From: Bacillota bacterium
Lineage (GTDB): Bacteria; Bacillota; Sulfobacillia; Sulfobacillales; Sulfobacillaceae
Reading direction: 5' to 3'
DNA: 64,000 nt
Assembly (NCBI GenBank): GCA_021841025.1
Contig: JAKBWA010000064.1
Location: 62,001-126,000, forward strand
Each line of letters opens with the position of its first letter. Within the stretch, counting starts at the first letter, position 1. Position numbers and translations under genes: made by a program. The notes below the pieces were generated by a model. The model made no database searches. It was not told where the DNA came from and saw only the letters and a program-made list of their open reading frames with translations. Shown piece by piece: positions 25,054-35,641 of the stretch.

Positions 25054-25089
25054 TTTCATGCCCATACAGTACGAAGAACGTCATCCAGA

Positions 25090-25872
25090 TTATCGTCGAA
25101 GCTTTTTTAATTCCCCGAGGAGACGATCATTTAAGACACGAATGTGCGTACCCTTCATTCCCAATGACCGAGATTCAATTACCCCCGCCGACTCGAACTT
25201 GCGCAGAGCATTCACAATAACCGACCGGGTAATCCCAACCCGATCCGCAATCTTTGAAGCCACCAGAAGCCCTTCTTCGCCACCCAACTCATCAAAAATA
25301 TGCTGGACTGCTTCCAACTCCGAGTAAGATAACGTATCAATAGCCACCTTTACCGCGGCTTTCTTCCGAGCCTCAATTTCCAGTTCGTCGGACTTAGATC
25401 GCAAAATTTCCATAGCAACCACTGTTGCCCCATATTCTGCCAATACTAAATCCTCGTCATTAAATTCCCGTCCAAATCGTGAGATAACCAAAGTGCCTAA
25501 TCGATCTCCTCCACCATTCACGGGAACCACGGTAGTGATTTTGTTTTCATACAAACACGGCTTGTCACGGAAAAATACGCATTTACGCGACTCTTGAGAA
25601 ACGTTGGGGAACGTTTCATCCACTTTCAACAATCCACCGTTGTATGTCGCTGGAAAAGTTTCTTCTTTGAGTACTTCTCCAATCATAATGTCACATTCAA
25701 AGCCGTCTAAAAGGCTGTAACCGAGAACTTTGCCTCGGCGGCTAACCACGTAAACATTGGCTTGGATAAGCTCACTCAGAATCTTAGCCATTTCTTCAAA
25801 GTTCACCGGATGCCCCGCGGTCCTTTGCAGCAATCGATTAATACGTCGTGTTTTTTCGAGCAATTCTTCCAC
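25090..25872 (-). CDS. codY: Global regulator CodY
   Basis: GTP- and branched-chain-amino-acid-sensing repressor, 260 aa. The N-terminal GAF part opens [15 protein letters not shown], and the ligand region includes [10 protein letters not shown]. The C-terminal winged helix carries [20 protein letters not shown] and the recognition segment [14 protein letters not shown], which is nearly invariant in CodY. GTG 25872 is 8 nt after AGGGAGG; the GTG at 25881 overlaps that site. It has its own promoter and a 5' hairpin. It lies next to hslUV, xerC, trmFO and topA, as in Bacillus. Confidence 0.96.
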   Translation of the reverse strand: MEELLEKTRRINRLLQRTAGHPVNFEEMAKILSELIQANVYVVSRRGKVLGYSLLDGFECDIMIGEVLKEETFPATYNGGLLKVDETFPNVSQESRKCVFFRDKPCLYENKITTVVPVNGGGDRLGTLVISRFGREFNDEDLVLAEYGATVVAMEILRSKSDELEIEARKKAAVKVAIDTLSYSELEAVQHIFDELGGEEGLLVASKIADRVGITRSVIVNALRKFESAGVIESRSLGMKGTHIRVLNDRLLGELKKLRR

Positions 25873-25889
25873 GACATGCACCTCCCTAA

Positions 25890-25910
25890 GACGACAGGAA
25901 TCCTGTCGTC
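25890..25910 (-). promoter_or_regulatory. Perfect hairpin in the codY leader
   Basis: GACGACAGG, loop ATT, CCTGTCGTC, directly before the ribosome site. It would sit about 10-30 nt after the transcription start and could stabilise the mRNA or restrict initiation. Confidence 0.5.
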
Positions 25911-25927
25911 ACAATTTTCACCATTTG

Positions 25928-25936
25928 ATTATACCA
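25928..25936 (-). promoter_or_regulatory. Extended -10 promoter of codY
   Basis: TGGTATAAT on the minus strand, a perfect extended -10. The -35 is poor. Confidence 0.55.
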
Positions 25937-25972
25937 CAGACAATGTTCTAATGTGGTAACGAAAAAAAAAAT

Positions 25973-27385
25973 TCAGAGTATATACCGATTGATGTCAATA
26001 TTCTCGGCGACTTTCGCCAGACGTTGTTGGACATATGCGGCGGTAATCGGGATCGTTTGCCCTACCAAATCGGGTGCTGAAAAGTTTAGCTCCTCCAGAA
26101 CTTTTTCTAGTATGGTCGCTAGGCGCCGAGCCCCAATATTTTCCGTATCCCGGTTAACTTGGAAAGCAAAACGTGCCATTTCCCATAATGCTCCGTCGTC
26201 AAACTCAACTGTCACTCCTTCTGCACCCAGTAAAGCTTTGTACTGCTTGATCAAGGAGTGCCGAGGTTCGGTTAAAATCTTATAAAAGTCATCTTCGTTG
26301 AGCGCGTTGAACTCAACACGCAAGGGAAATCTTCCTTGTAATTCTGGAATCAAATCACTGGGCTTGGAAACATGAAAGGCTCCCGCTGCAATGAATAAGA
26401 TGTGATCGGTTTTGACCGGCCCATATTTGGTATTAACCGTGGATCCCTCCACAATGGGCAGGATATCACGCTGAACGCCTTCACGGGATACATCGGGGCC
26501 CTTGCCTTCATGACCGCTCGACGCGATCTTGTCAAACTCATCAATGAAAATAATCCCTTGCTGTTCGGCTCGCCATAAAGCATCTGCATGAGCCGCATCC
26601 GTGTCAATTAACTTTTGTGCCTCTTCCTGGGTTAAAGTTTTCCTGGCTTCGGCCACTGTCATTTTCCGACGCTTGGTACGCTTTGGCAATAATCCGGAAA
26701 ACATCTCGCCTAGGTTCATTTGATTTTCCTCACTGCCGGGCAAATTGCCCATAAATGGCAAGGGAGAACTCTGATCTTCCACTTCAATCTCCACAACCTC
26801 ATTCTCTATTGCTTTCAGGCGCAGCTTCTCGCGCACCTTTCTCCGTTCTTCCTCAATTCTGTGCCTCTCTTCGATACTGACACTCGAACTGGGTTTGCTG
26901 CTTTGCCGATTGGCTCCACCAAATAGCGCTTCAAAGGGATTTACTGTCGCAGAGGCCTCTTCAGGAAATGGCACCAGGGTATCGACTAAACGATCTTCCG
27001 CAATTCGTTCTGCCCGGTCTTGAACCGCTTGACTTCGCTCTTCCTTGACCATCCGCACGCTGGTTTCGACGAGATCTCGCACCATGGCATCTACGTCCCT
27101 GCCAACATATCCTACTTCGGTAAATTTGGTTGCTTCAACCTTGATAAAAGGCACTCGCAACAGTCGAGCTAAACGGCGGGCAATCTCTGTCTTCCCCACT
27201 CCAGTTGGGCCAATCATTAAAATGTTTTTAGGTGTGATGTCCTCTTGCAATTCGGGATCTAACTTGCTCCGTCGCCACCTGTGCCTCAACGCCACGGCGA
27301 CAGCACGCTTAGCATCGTCCTGTCCCACAATGTACCTATCTAGTTCTTCTACAATTTTCTTAGGTGTCATCAATGCGTCGTCCAT
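25973..27385 (-). CDS. hslU: ATP-dependent protease ATPase subunit HslU
   Basis: AAA+ unfoldase of the HslUV (ClpYQ) protease, 470 aa. It opens [26 protein letters not shown]. Walker A is [12 protein letters not shown] and Walker B is [12 protein letters not shown]. The pore loop [12 protein letters not shown] and the I-domain with charged coils (about 110-230) are present. [20 protein letters not shown] is sensor-region sequence. ATG 27385 has GGAGG 6 nt upstream. It lies 24 bp after hslV. Confidence 0.96.
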   Translation of the reverse strand: MDDALMTPKKIVEELDRYIVGQDDAKRAVAVALRHRWRRSKLDPELQEDITPKNILMIGPTGVGKTEIARRLARLLRVPFIKVEATKFTEVGYVGRDVDAMVRDLVETSVRMVKEERSQAVQDRAERIAEDRLVDTLVPFPEEASATVNPFEALFGGANRQSSKPSSSVSIEERHRIEEERRKVREKLRLKAIENEVVEIEVEDQSSPLPFMGNLPGSEENQMNLGEMFSGLLPKRTKRRKMTVAEARKTLTQEEAQKLIDTDAAHADALWRAEQQGIIFIDEFDKIASSGHEGKGPDVSREGVQRDILPIVEGSTVNTKYGPVKTDHILFIAAGAFHVSKPSDLIPELQGRFPLRVEFNALNEDDFYKILTEPRHSLIKQYKALLGAEGVTVEFDDGALWEMARFAFQVNRDTENIGARRLATILEKVLEELNFSAPDLVGQTIPITAAYVQQRLAKVAENIDINRYIL

Positions 27386-27409
27386 GAAAAACCTCCTCCT
27401 AACCAAACG

Positions 27410-27961
27410 TCAGCCTAAGGTTTCAATTGTAAGATGATGGTTTGTGTAAATACAAATGTCTGCCGCGATGTCGAGCGATCGTTTGACCAAGTCGCGTATC
27501 GGCATATTTTGATCCTCCAGCGACGAAAACGCTCGGGCAGCCGCCAGTGCATAACTTCCACCGGACCCTATCGCGGCAATGTAGTCATCAGGTTCAATGA
27601 CTTCACCGGTTCCGGAAACGATAAACAAATGCTCAGTATCCGCTACTAGCAATAAGGCCTCCAATTTGCCCAGCATGCGGTCGGTGCGCCATTGACGGGA
27701 AAGGGCTACGGCAGCCCGTTGCAAGTTACCGTGATGTTCTTCTAACTTTCCCTCAAACAATTCGAATAAAGTCAAGGCATCCGCTACAGAACCTGCGAAT
27801 CCGGCTAGTACCTGACTATGATACAATCGCCGCACTTTTGTTGCCGTATGCTTCATAACGGTATTTTGCCCAAATGTAACCTGCCCGTCACCACCAATTA
27901 CGGCTTGGCCATTGCGAACAATGCCCAGAATTGTTGTCCCGTGAAATTCTATTCGTTCCAA
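27410..27961 (-). CDS. hslV: ATP-dependent protease peptidase subunit HslV
   Basis: N-terminal nucleophile peptidase of HslUV, about 183 aa. The mature N-terminus should be the first Thr of [13 protein letters not shown], after removal of a short propeptide; FHGTT leaders are known in other HslV proteins. GGDGQVTFG and [12 protein letters not shown] are conserved. TTG 27961 is 8 nt after GGAG; the ATG at 27967 is too close to it. Gly and Ser residues in [15 protein letters not shown] near the C-terminus fit the family. Confidence 0.95.
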   Translation of the reverse strand: MERIEFHGTTILGIVRNGQAVIGGDGQVTFGQNTVMKHTATKVRRLYHSQVLAGFAGSVADALTLFELFEGKLEEHHGNLQRAAVALSRQWRTDRMLGKLEALLLVADTEHLFIVSGTGEVIEPDDYIAAIGSGGSYALAAARAFSSLEDQNMPIRDLVKRSLDIAADICIYTNHHLTIETLG

Positions 27962-28023
27962 ACCCATCGCTCCTTTAGTCGTGCTACCTTCATCATATCG
28001 AATTTCCGGTGTTTTGTTGCTGA

Positions 28024-28905
28024 TCAGGCTCGAGGATGAGAATTCTGATAAACGCGTGCAATGTGTTCCTGAGATACCAGTGTGTAAAGCTGCGTAGTTC
28101 TGAGCAAACTGTGTCCTAGGAGCTCTTGAATAACTCGCAAGTCCGCACCATTCATCAACATATGTGTGGCAAAGGAATGCCGCAGCCAGTGCGGACTAAC
28201 GTTACGCTTCAGAGCCGCCCGAACCAAAACAATTTTGACGATGCGTCGCACACTTCTTGTACTCAGTCTCGTTCCCCGGTAATTGAGAAATAAGGCTTCA
28301 GTCTGACGCGATACCAACCGAGATCGCAAATGCACTATGTAGCCTTCAAGCGCCGCTTGTGCCTTACGTCCGAAAGGCACAACCCGTTCTTTGCCTCCTT
28401 TTCCCCGGACACGGACAAAACAGGTTGCCATATCAACATCCCTGAGATCCAAGGAGACAGCCTCCTCGCTTCTCAACCCTGCACCGTACATAATTTCCAA
28501 CAATGCCCAATTTCTTAATCCCAGCCGCTTTGACGTTTTGTTAGCACTTTCCATTAAATCATGCGCTTCATCCATTGTCAGCGTACGCGGCAATAAAGGC
28601 CGGAAGCGTGGCGCCAATAAACGGCTTGCGGGATTATCGGCACGCCATCTTTGTTTATACACAAAACGATAGAATGAACGCACTACGGCAAGTTTTCGAG
28701 CCACTGTCCGTGGAGACAGACCTTGCTTCATTAATAATGCCGACCATCGCCGTATGTCCTTCGAGGTCATTACATCGTAGGGCCCGGCAAACTCCTCAAG
28801 TTGCTTCAAATCATGGGCATAGGCACGTGTGGTGTTACGAGACGCCTGCTCGACGTGGAGCAAGGTGCTGAGGTAATACTCGACCCACTCACTAGCCGGC
28901 TTCAT
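28024..28905 (-). CDS. xerC: Tyrosine recombinase XerC (CodV)
   Basis: Site-specific recombinase for chromosome dimer resolution, 293 aa. The N-terminal SAM-like DNA-binding domain (about 1-95) is followed by the catalytic domain. Catalytic Arg is in [13 protein letters not shown], the HxxR box is in [12 protein letters not shown], the second His is in [10 protein letters not shown], and the nucleophile Tyr is in [12 protein letters not shown] 28905 has GAGGT upstream and overlaps the trmFO stop by 14 bp. Confidence 0.94.
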   Translation of the reverse strand: MKPASEWVEYYLSTLLHVEQASRNTTRAYAHDLKQLEEFAGPYDVMTSKDIRRWSALLMKQGLSPRTVARKLAVVRSFYRFVYKQRWRADNPASRLLAPRFRPLLPRTLTMDEAHDLMESANKTSKRLGLRNWALLEIMYGAGLRSEEAVSLDLRDVDMATCFVRVRGKGGKERVVPFGRKAQAALEGYIVHLRSRLVSRQTEALFLNYRGTRLSTRSVRRIVKIVLVRAALKRNVSPHWLRHSFATHMLMNGADLRVIQELLGHSLLRTTQLYTLVSQEHIARVYQNSHPRA

Positions 28906-30238
28906 GACTGACCTCGGTTTGAATTCTGCTTCTGTAATCCTTTAAGGATTCTACGGCACGGTTCCGCAGCCATTGCCTGCGGGCCTTTTTGTCATGAATC
29001 TTCTCGATTTCCTCTGGCAAATTCAATAGTCCGAAGTTCGCATTCATGGGCTGAAAGTGCTTGGTATCAGTATGCGTTATATAATGGGCTAAGGCTCCCA
29101 TCATAGTATCACGCGGAAATTCTTCAATCTTTCGCCCCGTCAGCCACTGGGCAATATATTGTGCAACCATGATGCCGGTCGCCGCCGATTCCACATATCC
29201 TTCCACACCTGTCATTTGGCCCGCAAACCATAAATTTTCCCGAGCTATGGCATTAAGAGTAGGCTTTAGTATAGATGGAGACTTTAGGTAAGTGTTACGG
29301 TGCATTACTCCGTATCTGACAAATTCCGCTTCATGAAGGGCCGGAATTAATCCAAATACCCGCTTTTGTTCACCCCACCGTAAGTTCGTTTGAAACCCGA
29401 CCAAGCTTAATAACGACCCCGCCGCGTTATCCTGTCGCAACTGCACAACCGCATAAGGTCTACGACCATACTCAAAAGGATTTTCCAGTCCAATGGGTTT
29501 CATCGGACCATAGAGTGGTGTTTTAAATCCACGCCTTGCCAGCTCCTCAATTGGCAGACACCCTTCAAAAAAAGCTGAGGACTCAAAATCGTGTCTCACA
29601 TGGTGCTCCGCATGAACCAAGGCATCATGGAATATACGGTACTCATCGCCGGTTAAAGGACAATTTAAATAATCTTGATTTCCTTCACGAGATCCCCAAA
29701 AAGCATGATTCATATCCACGCTTTCTTTTAAGACAATCGGTGCTGCCGCATCAAAGAAAGACAGCATTTGGTCCCCCACCAAACGCTGAATGGCTTCTGT
29801 CAACAAGTCATGCGTCAAAGGCCCCGTCGCTATAACAGTGGGAGTCTCAGGGACTTCGGACACCATTTCACGGTGGATACTAATCAAGGGATGCGCCACT
29901 AACGTCTTGGTAATTTCCTCGCTAAATATGTTTCGATCAACAGCTAATGCCGATCCTGCAGGAACTCTGGCTGATTCAGCCGCTTTAAGAATGAGGGAAT
30001 CGAATAGCCGCATTTCATCCTTCAAGAGAGCTGCTGGAGCTAAACCTAAAGTAGAGCCTAAGGAATTCGAACAGACCAATTCACCGAAATTCCCGCTAAC
30101 ATGAGCCGGTGTTAAAGTCTTAGGCCGCATTTCATACAAGTTGACCGTGATGCCTTTTTGAGCCAATTGCCAGGCCGTCTCTGATCCAGCCAGGCCAGCT
30201 CCCACCACCGTGAGCTCACTGAGCCTGTTCTTCTTCAT
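28892..30238 (-). CDS. trmFO: FADH2/folate-dependent tRNA (m5U54) methyltransferase
   Basis: Flavoprotein that forms m5U54 in tRNA using methylenetetrahydrofolate, 448 aa. The FAD-binding motif is VVGAGLAGSETAWQLA near the N-terminus. FGELVCSNSLG and FAGQMTGVEGYVESAATG are family signatures, and NANFGLLNLP lies near the end. ATG 30238 is 7 nt after AAGGA. Its first 23 bp overlap topA, and its end overlaps xerC. Confidence 0.95.
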   Translation of the reverse strand: MKKNRLSELTVVGAGLAGSETAWQLAQKGITVNLYEMRPKTLTPAHVSGNFGELVCSNSLGSTLGLAPAALLKDEMRLFDSLILKAAESARVPAGSALAVDRNIFSEEITKTLVAHPLISIHREMVSEVPETPTVIATGPLTHDLLTEAIQRLVGDQMLSFFDAAAPIVLKESVDMNHAFWGSREGNQDYLNCPLTGDEYRIFHDALVHAEHHVRHDFESSAFFEGCLPIEELARRGFKTPLYGPMKPIGLENPFEYGRRPYAVVQLRQDNAAGSLLSLVGFQTNLRWGEQKRVFGLIPALHEAEFVRYGVMHRNTYLKSPSILKPTLNAIARENLWFAGQMTGVEGYVESAATGIMVAQYIAQWLTGRKIEEFPRDTMMGALAHYITHTDTKHFQPMNANFGLLNLPEEIEKIHDKKARRQWLRNRAVESLKDYRSRIQTEVSHEAG

Positions 30239-32327
30239 AACCGCATCCTTCCCGCAAACACATGAGACTTTCATGGTTGCCGCGACGCTTGAATGCCATA
30301 GAGGAACCGCAACGGGGACATTGCTTGTCACTGGGTCTGTTCCACGTCACAAAATCACATTCAGGATAACCCTGACAACCGTAAAATACTCGGCCCTTGC
30401 GAGAACGGCGCACTACAAGATTTTTGCCACACTTTGGACATAGTGCGCCTGTTTTTTCCACGTAAGGCTTGGTAAAATCACATTCAGGATATCCTGAACA
30501 CGCAAGGAACTTACCAAAACGACCGTACTTAACAGTCATAGGCAACCCGCATTTCTCGCAGATTTCGTCGGTCGTCTCCTGAGGCAATTCTACTTTCTCA
30601 ATAGCCTCGTCAGCTCGGTGCAACTCGTCCGCAAATCGGCCATAGAACCCAAAAAGAACCTCCTGCCAAGGCAAAGCGTTCATGGCGACTTGGTCTAATT
30701 GAGTTTCAACGTCAGCAGTAAAGCGCGTATCTACGATTTCCGGAAAGTATTGATTTAACAAATCCACTACCACCCGCCCCAAATCGGTCGGTACTAGCTT
30801 TTTTTGTTCACGATGCACATAACCTCGCTGAATCAGTGTTTCCACAATAGGAGCATAGGTAGAAGGGCGACCAATACCCAACTCTTCCAATGTCTTCACC
30901 AAGCTTGCCTCAGTAAACCGGGGAGGAGGCTCTGTAAAGTGCTCGGAGGACTGAACGTTCTGAATGGCAACGCTCATTCCCGGAGCAACTTGAGGTAAAG
31001 GATGTGTCTCGCTTTCGTCATTTCGATTCGGGTCGGCATCATCAAAAGATTCCTTATATACAATAGTAAACCCATGAAACTTAATTCGCGAACCGGTTGC
31101 GCGAAACACGGCATTACGATCTTCGACTTCTAGGTCTACTGTGGTCGCATCATAAATCAAGGCCGTCATTTGGCTTGCAATAAAGCGATCCCAAATCAAA
31201 CGGTAGAGACGCAACTGATCTCGGTTAAGGCTCTTTTTTAACGTTTCTGGATGTCGCGTCACACTCGTTGGGCGAATCGCTTCATGCGCATCTTGGACCC
31301 CTGGTTTGGATTTAGGTTGGCGTTTGGGATGATTACCCGGAAGATATTCGGGGCCATAGCGTTCACTCACAAACTGTTTAGCACTTTCTACAGCGCTTTC
31401 CGCAATGCGCGTGGAGTCCGTACGGATATAGGTAATAAGCCCAACAGTTCCTTCATTGGCAACTTCGAGTCCTTCATATAATTGCTGGGCTAAACTCATG
31501 GTGCGCTTCACCGAAAATCCCAGTTTCCTTGATGCTTCTTGCTGCAACGTGGAAGTTGTGAATGGAAGAGCGGGAAACCGCCGTTTTTCGCGAACTTTAA
31601 CGTCACGCACCAGCGCGTTTTGCCCGACCTGCACTTCGGTCACGATCTGGTTGGCCTCAGAGTGTGACACACGCCCCTTATGTCCTAGCGGAGCTATGTA
31701 ATGCGAAACAAACTCCTGGTCCTTAGTTCGAACTGTCATGTCAACGGTAAAATATTGTTCAGGCACAAACCGTTGAACTTCGTCTTCCCGATCAACCAAC
31801 AATTTAAGAGCCGCACTTTGCACCCGCCCGGCCGACAGACCTGGCCTGACTTTTCTCCACAACAACGGTGACAATTGGTAACCCACTACCCGGTCCAACA
31901 CGCGCCTGGCTTGTTGCGCATTAACTAAAGCCATATTAATGGGGCGGGCGGATTTCAGGGCACCGCTAACCGCCTCTTTAGTGATTTCATGAAATTCAAT
32001 TCGCTTGACATCTCTGGGGGCAATGTTTAACGCCTCAGCAAGGTGCCAGGAAATCGCCTCACCCTCGCGATCAGGGTCCGTGGCAAGATAAATGCGATCA
32101 CTCTTCTTGGCCGCGTCCTTAAGTTCTTTGAGGAGAGGGCCTTTTCCTCGAATTGTAATGTAACGTGGTTCAAAATCCCGAGATATATCCACACCAAATT
32201 GGCTCTTGGGAAGGTCTCGGACATGACCCATAGAAGCTTTCACCGCAAAACGCGACCCCAGAAATCGGCCAATCGTTTTCGCTTTAGCCGGTGATTCGAC
32301 AATAATCAAAGGCTTGGCTCTAGGCAT
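30216..32327 (-). CDS. topA: DNA topoisomerase I
   Basis: Type IA topoisomerase relaxing negative supercoils, 703 aa. The Toprim domain opens IIVESPAKAKTIGRFLG and has TDPDREGEAISWH. The active-site Tyr is in GLITYIRTDSTRIA. Three C-terminal zinc fingers follow: CEKCG...CSGYPEC, CPKCG...CQGYPEC and CPRCG...CLREGC. ATG 32327 has GAGGGGG 5 nt upstream. An extended -10 promoter lies about 40 nt before it. It leads the topA-trmFO-xerC-hslV-hslU block. Confidence 0.96.
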   Translation of the reverse strand: MPRAKPLIIVESPAKAKTIGRFLGSRFAVKASMGHVRDLPKSQFGVDISRDFEPRYITIRGKGPLLKELKDAAKKSDRIYLATDPDREGEAISWHLAEALNIAPRDVKRIEFHEITKEAVSGALKSARPINMALVNAQQARRVLDRVVGYQLSPLLWRKVRPGLSAGRVQSAALKLLVDREDEVQRFVPEQYFTVDMTVRTKDQEFVSHYIAPLGHKGRVSHSEANQIVTEVQVGQNALVRDVKVREKRRFPALPFTTSTLQQEASRKLGFSVKRTMSLAQQLYEGLEVANEGTVGLITYIRTDSTRIAESAVESAKQFVSERYGPEYLPGNHPKRQPKSKPGVQDAHEAIRPTSVTRHPETLKKSLNRDQLRLYRLIWDRFIASQMTALIYDATTVDLEVEDRNAVFRATGSRIKFHGFTIVYKESFDDADPNRNDESETHPLPQVAPGMSVAIQNVQSSEHFTEPPPRFTEASLVKTLEELGIGRPSTYAPIVETLIQRGYVHREQKKLVPTDLGRVVVDLLNQYFPEIVDTRFTADVETQLDQVAMNALPWQEVLFGFYGRFADELHRADEAIEKVELPQETTDEICEKCGLPMTVKYGRFGKFLACSGYPECDFTKPYVEKTGALCPKCGKNLVVRRSRKGRVFYGCQGYPECDFVTWNRPSDKQCPRCGSSMAFKRRGNHESLMCLREGCGYEEEQAQ

Positions 32328-32361
32328 GACAACCCCCTCCCCTCGGTCCAAACATTTTTCC

Positions 32362-32370
32362 ATTATATCA
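32362..32370 (-). promoter_or_regulatory. Extended -10 promoter of topA
   Basis: TGATATAAT on the minus strand with no clear -35. Transcription would start near 32355. Confidence 0.55.
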
Positions 32371-32480
32371 AACTATACTGTTCTCTTAGGAGATTTTGCC
32401 GTTGGGATTATTCACCCTTTGGCATCCACATATTGCAACATATTAGCATGACTGTATCAGGGAAAAGCCTATGATGCAAA

Positions 32481-33125
32481 TTACAAGGTTTTCTCATCCA
32501 GCGTTCTGCCTCTTGCCAGGATTTTACTCAGAAAGGTGCGGCGGTGTGCCTCACACGGCCCATACTGCCAAATCATAGTCCGGTGATACGGTGTAGGATA
32601 TCCTTTATGCTTCTCAAAACCATATTCAGGATACTGATGCGCAAGTACAGCCATATACCGGTCCCGGACAACCTTAGCCACAATTGAAGCAGCCCCAATA
32701 CTCACGGATATCTGATCCCCATGTATCAGAGGATATTCATCCCAAGGACCTCCTATTGCCATAGCATCTGTCAGCACAACCCGGGGGCTCTCTCTAAGAT
32801 AGGTCAACGCCCTTATCATCGCTAAACGGCTTGCCTCCAGGATATTGATTTGTTCAATCGTCCTGGGCCCCACAATGCCTACCCCAATAGATCGAGCGTG
32901 AAAACATATTTGTTTATAAAGATGTTCTCGATTCGAAGCACTCAACCGCTTGGAATCGTCGATGCCCAAAATTTGCAATTCAGGATCTAGCACTACGGCC
33001 GCCGCCACGACGGGACCAGCCAATGGCCCTCTCCCGACTTCATCAATACCAGCAACACTCCACCCCTTTCCCCAAAACTTTTGCTCCCACAGTATTTTCC
33101 GATCCCACAATTCCTGTTGACTCAT
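32481..33125 (-). CDS. rnhB: Ribonuclease HII
   Basis: Removes RNA from RNA-DNA hybrids and single ribonucleotides, 214 aa. The DEDD catalytic set is visible: Asp and Glu in AGIDEVGRGPLAGPV, Asp in GIDDSKRLS, and the last Asp in VLTDAMAIGG. ISVGAASIVAKVVRDR and HKGYPTPYHR are family signatures. The start is uncertain: ATG 33125 or tandem TTGs at 33137/33134, which are closer to GAGGA. It directly follows rbgA. Confidence 0.95.
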   Translation of the reverse strand: MSQQELWDRKILWEQKFWGKGWSVAGIDEVGRGPLAGPVVAAAVVLDPELQILGIDDSKRLSASNREHLYKQICFHARSIGVGIVGPRTIEQINILEASRLAMIRALTYLRESPRVVLTDAMAIGGPWDEYPLIHGDQISVSIGAASIVAKVVRDRYMAVLAHQYPEYGFEKHKGYPTPYHRTMIWQYGPCEAHRRTFLSKILARGRTLDEKTL

Positions 33126-33130
33126 GACAT

Positions 33131-33901
33131 TCAACAATCCTCAGGCCACTCAAGAGTCACGCGCCCAAATTTTCCATTTTGAAAGCCCAGCACGATGGCA
33201 TCCAAGGTGCGCTGTTCGTCAACCACTCCTCCGGTTCTAAGAAACCCCCGGTCTTTCCCCCATTGGAGCCAACTAGAAGGAAGTTGCGCTGGCTCCATAA
33301 CCAAGGGCCAAATCTTCTCAACCAAGTCGAATCGCTCCTCGGCGAGACTGGGAACAATGCCTAAAGCTTTTAACCGCCAGTCCCGCGAGTGCCTCGGCGT
33401 GACAACTCCTGGCAAATCCAACCATTCCCACCCTCCCGGCAGTCGAATCCATTGGGGGCCGCGCGTAATTCCGGGTTTGGCCCCCGTGAGAACGCGGTTC
33501 GATCCGACCATCCGGTTGAGCAGCGTAGATTTACCGACGTTAGGTACCCCAACTACTGCCAAACGGTAAGGAGGATTTAAAAACCTTCGGATCGCCTTCT
33601 CCAATTGCTTCTTGACACCCGTATTTCTCGATGTTACGGCCACAGCTACTGTTCCTTCTCCTTGTCGTTCGATACACTCAACCCATTGTTTGGTAGCGCG
33701 CACATTAGCCAAATCAGATTTATTCAACACCACAATGCGGGGCGTTCTTCCCACCCATTGTTCAAGGGGCTGATGGCGAGAAATCAAAGGAGCGCGTGCA
33801 TCAATCACCTCGATAAAGGCCGTTAAGTAACTAGCCAACTCACGAATCGTCCGTTGAGTAGCCACCATGTGGCCGGGATACCACGATTGCTTTTTACTCA
33901 T
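33131..33901 (-). CDS. rbgA: Ribosome biogenesis GTPase RbgA (YlqF)
   Basis: Circularly permuted GTPase needed late in 50S assembly, 256 aa. It opens SWYPGHMVATQRTIREL. The G motifs appear in permuted order: G4 LNKSDLA (about 77), G1 VGVPNVGKSTLLNR (about 117), G3 DLPGVVTP. ARAPLISRH is also typical. ATG 33901 is preceded by GAGAGGAAAT. The stop is within a few bases of the rnhB start, so the two are coupled. Confidence 0.95.
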   Translation of the reverse strand: MSKKQSWYPGHMVATQRTIRELASYLTAFIEVIDARAPLISRHQPLEQWVGRTPRIVVLNKSDLANVRATKQWVECIERQGEGTVAVAVTSRNTGVKKQLEKAIRRFLNPPYRLAVVGVPNVGKSTLLNRMVGSNRVLTGAKPGITRGPQWIRLPGGWEWLDLPGVVTPRHSRDWRLKALGIVPSLAEERFDLVEKIWPLVMEPAQLPSSWLQWGKDRGFLRTGGVVDEQRTLDAIVLGFQNGKFGRVTLEWPEDC

Positions 33902-33956
33902 TCAATTTCCTCTCAAATCCTCGTTCCCATTCAGGTCCTATGAGAATATCCCTACA

Positions 33957-34481
33957 TTAATGCAGAAAGTGAAAATCGGATAATGGCCACCATACCAGGA
34001 ATGCTTCTCCTTTGACTCGTTTCATGGATAGCAACCCAAAATAGCGACTATCAAAACTTTTGGGACGGTTATCTCCTTCAACCCATAAGTACCCAGGGGG
34101 AACTTTGGTAGGAGGAACATTCATGGAAGCCCGGTATTTTAAAAAAGGTTCATGATATCGCTTACCGTTGATGTACACGACGTTGTTCTTCACGCTAATC
34201 GTATCGCCCGGCACGCCAATAACTCGCTTAATCCAGTCTTGAGTCTTTATGACTGGCGAACGAAACACTATAATCTGACCCGTTTTCGGAGTTTCGAAAT
34301 CATAGATTAACTTATTAACAAGAACCCTTTCCCCCGTATGAAGCGTTGGTTCCATCGAAATACCCTGTACTTGATAGGACTCAAACACAAACATACGAAT
34401 CAAAAACGCCAAAATCACGGCCAACACAACTACGATAAGTGTCTCAACAAGTTCCCGGTATCTCTTGCGCCGTTTAGGCAT
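33957..34481 (-). CDS. lepB: Signal peptidase I
   Basis: Membrane-bound leader peptidase, 174 aa. One N-terminal TM segment (LVETLIVVVLAVILAFLIR) is present. The catalytic Ser is in QGISMEPTLHTG and the general-base Lys is in KRVIGVPGD. WVEGDNRPKSFDSRYFG is box E. ATG 34481 has GGAGG 8 nt upstream, which is better than the GTG at 34526. It lies after rplS, separated by a hairpin. Confidence 0.95.
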   Translation of the reverse strand: MPKRRKRYRELVETLIVVVLAVILAFLIRMFVFESYQVQGISMEPTLHTGERVLVNKLIYDFETPKTGQIIVFRSPVIKTQDWIKRVIGVPGDTISVKNNVVYINGKRYHEPFLKYRASMNVPPTKVPPGYLWVEGDNRPKSFDSRYFGLLSMKRVKGEAFLVWWPLSDFHFLH

Positions 34482-34509
34482 GCTGGCAGCCTCCTCAACC
34501 ACATAAACA

Positions 34510-34546
34510 TAGCGAAGACACCACAACCTCCAAGGTGCCTTCGCTA
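34510..34546 (-). terminator. Hairpin between rplS and lepB
   Basis: TAGCGAAG/CTTCGCTA (8 bp) extended by CACC/GGTG after one mismatch. It begins 7 bp after the rplS stop. The U-tract is weak, so it may be a partial terminator or a processing site. Confidence 0.45.
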
Positions 34547-34552
34547 GCTAAA

Positions 34553-34897
34553 TCAACGCCGTTCTTTGATGCGGGCTGCCTTACCCCGAAGTTTTCTTAA
34601 GTAATACAGCTTAGCTCTCCTAACCTTTCCCCGCCGCACCACCTGAATCGATTCAAGGCGCGGAGAATGCAGAAGAAAAATTCTTTCAACTCCAACTCCG
34701 TAAGTAACTCTGCGCACCGTGAAAGTTTTGGAGAGGCCGGTGCCTTTAATCGCGATGACCACACCTTCGAAATTCTGCACACGCTCCCGGTTTCCTTCCC
34801 GAATTTTCACTGCTACACGAACCGTATCGCCGGGGCGAAATGGCGGAATGTCTTTGCGCATTTGATCCTCTTCTAATAATCGAATAAAATCCAACAA
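34553..34897 (-). CDS. rplS: 50S ribosomal protein L19
   Basis: 114 aa, full length for L19. Signatures are [29 protein letters not shown] and [15 protein letters not shown]. It is usually followed by [14 protein letters not shown], as here. Two tandem TTG codons (34897, 34894) follow a G-rich ribosome site. It lies in the rpsP-rimM-trmD-rplS group. Confidence 0.97.
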   Translation of the reverse strand: MLDFIRLLEEDQMRKDIPPFRPGDTVRVAVKIREGNRERVQNFEGVVIAIKGTGLSKTFTVRRVTYGVGVERIFLLHSPRLESIQVVRRGKVRRAKLYYLRKLRGKAARIKERR

Positions 34898-34957
34898 TTT
34901 CCCCCCCTTTTCGAGCCAAATGAAATTATAACACCCTCATATATCCCCCGCAAATTG

Positions 34958-35641
34958 TCAGTTGCCGAGCAAGTCCGGCCGACGATTGCGGGTGCGTTCC
35001 AATGCTTGATCGTGTCGCCATTGTATGATTCGAGCATGATCACCTGAAAGCAGAACCGAAGGAACCTCAAGACCACGGTAGATTTGTGGGCGAGTGTATT
35101 GTGGTCCTTCCAGTCCTCCTCCTTTTCCAAACGATTCCTCCGCAGGGCCATCTTCAGCTCCAAGAACTCCAGGAATCAGCCTGGTTACGGCATCAACAAT
35201 CATCATCGCAGCAAGTTCGCCACCAGTAAGAATCACATCCCCTACCGAAATTTCCATTGGTTTAAGCAAGTTGATCACCCGCTCATCAACGCCTTCATAG
35301 TGGCCAGCCACAATAATCACATGATCCAGACGGCTGAGCTGTTCGGCTAGCCTTTGATCAAACTTTCGACCTTGTGGAGTAGTCAATATCACCTGAGCTG
35401 GCCTGTGGTGATGGGCCTGGCCCCATTCCACTGCTGGAACGACGACGTCAGGGCGCATAAGCATTCCTATTCCGCCCCCAAAGGGGTAATCGTCTGTCAT
35501 GTTATGCGGTCCAATACCGAAGTCCCTTAGTGCGATCAGGCGGATGTCCACCAAACCTTGTGACTGCGCTTTCTTAATCATGCTTGCTTGAAACGGTCCC
35601 CTAAACATTTCAGGAAACAAGCTCACTATCTGCACAACCAT
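34958..35641 (-). CDS. trmD: tRNA (guanine-N1-37) methyltransferase
   Basis: SPOUT methyltransferase for m1G37, 227 aa. Signatures are [38 protein letters not shown] (knot), [16 protein letters not shown] and the C-terminal YTRP. The ATG shares one base with the rimM stop (TAATG), a sign of coupling. Confidence 0.97.
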   Translation of the reverse strand: MVVQIVSLFPEMFRGPFQASMIKKAQSQGLVDIRLIALRDFGIGPHNMTDDYPFGGGIGMLMRPDVVVPAVEWGQAHHHRPAQVILTTPQGRKFDQRLAEQLSRLDHVIIVAGHYEGVDERVINLLKPMEISVGDVILTGGELAAMMIVDAVTRLIPGVLGAEDGPAEESFGKGGGLEGPQYTRPQIYRGLEVPSVLLSGDHARIIQWRHDQALERTRNRRPDLLGN

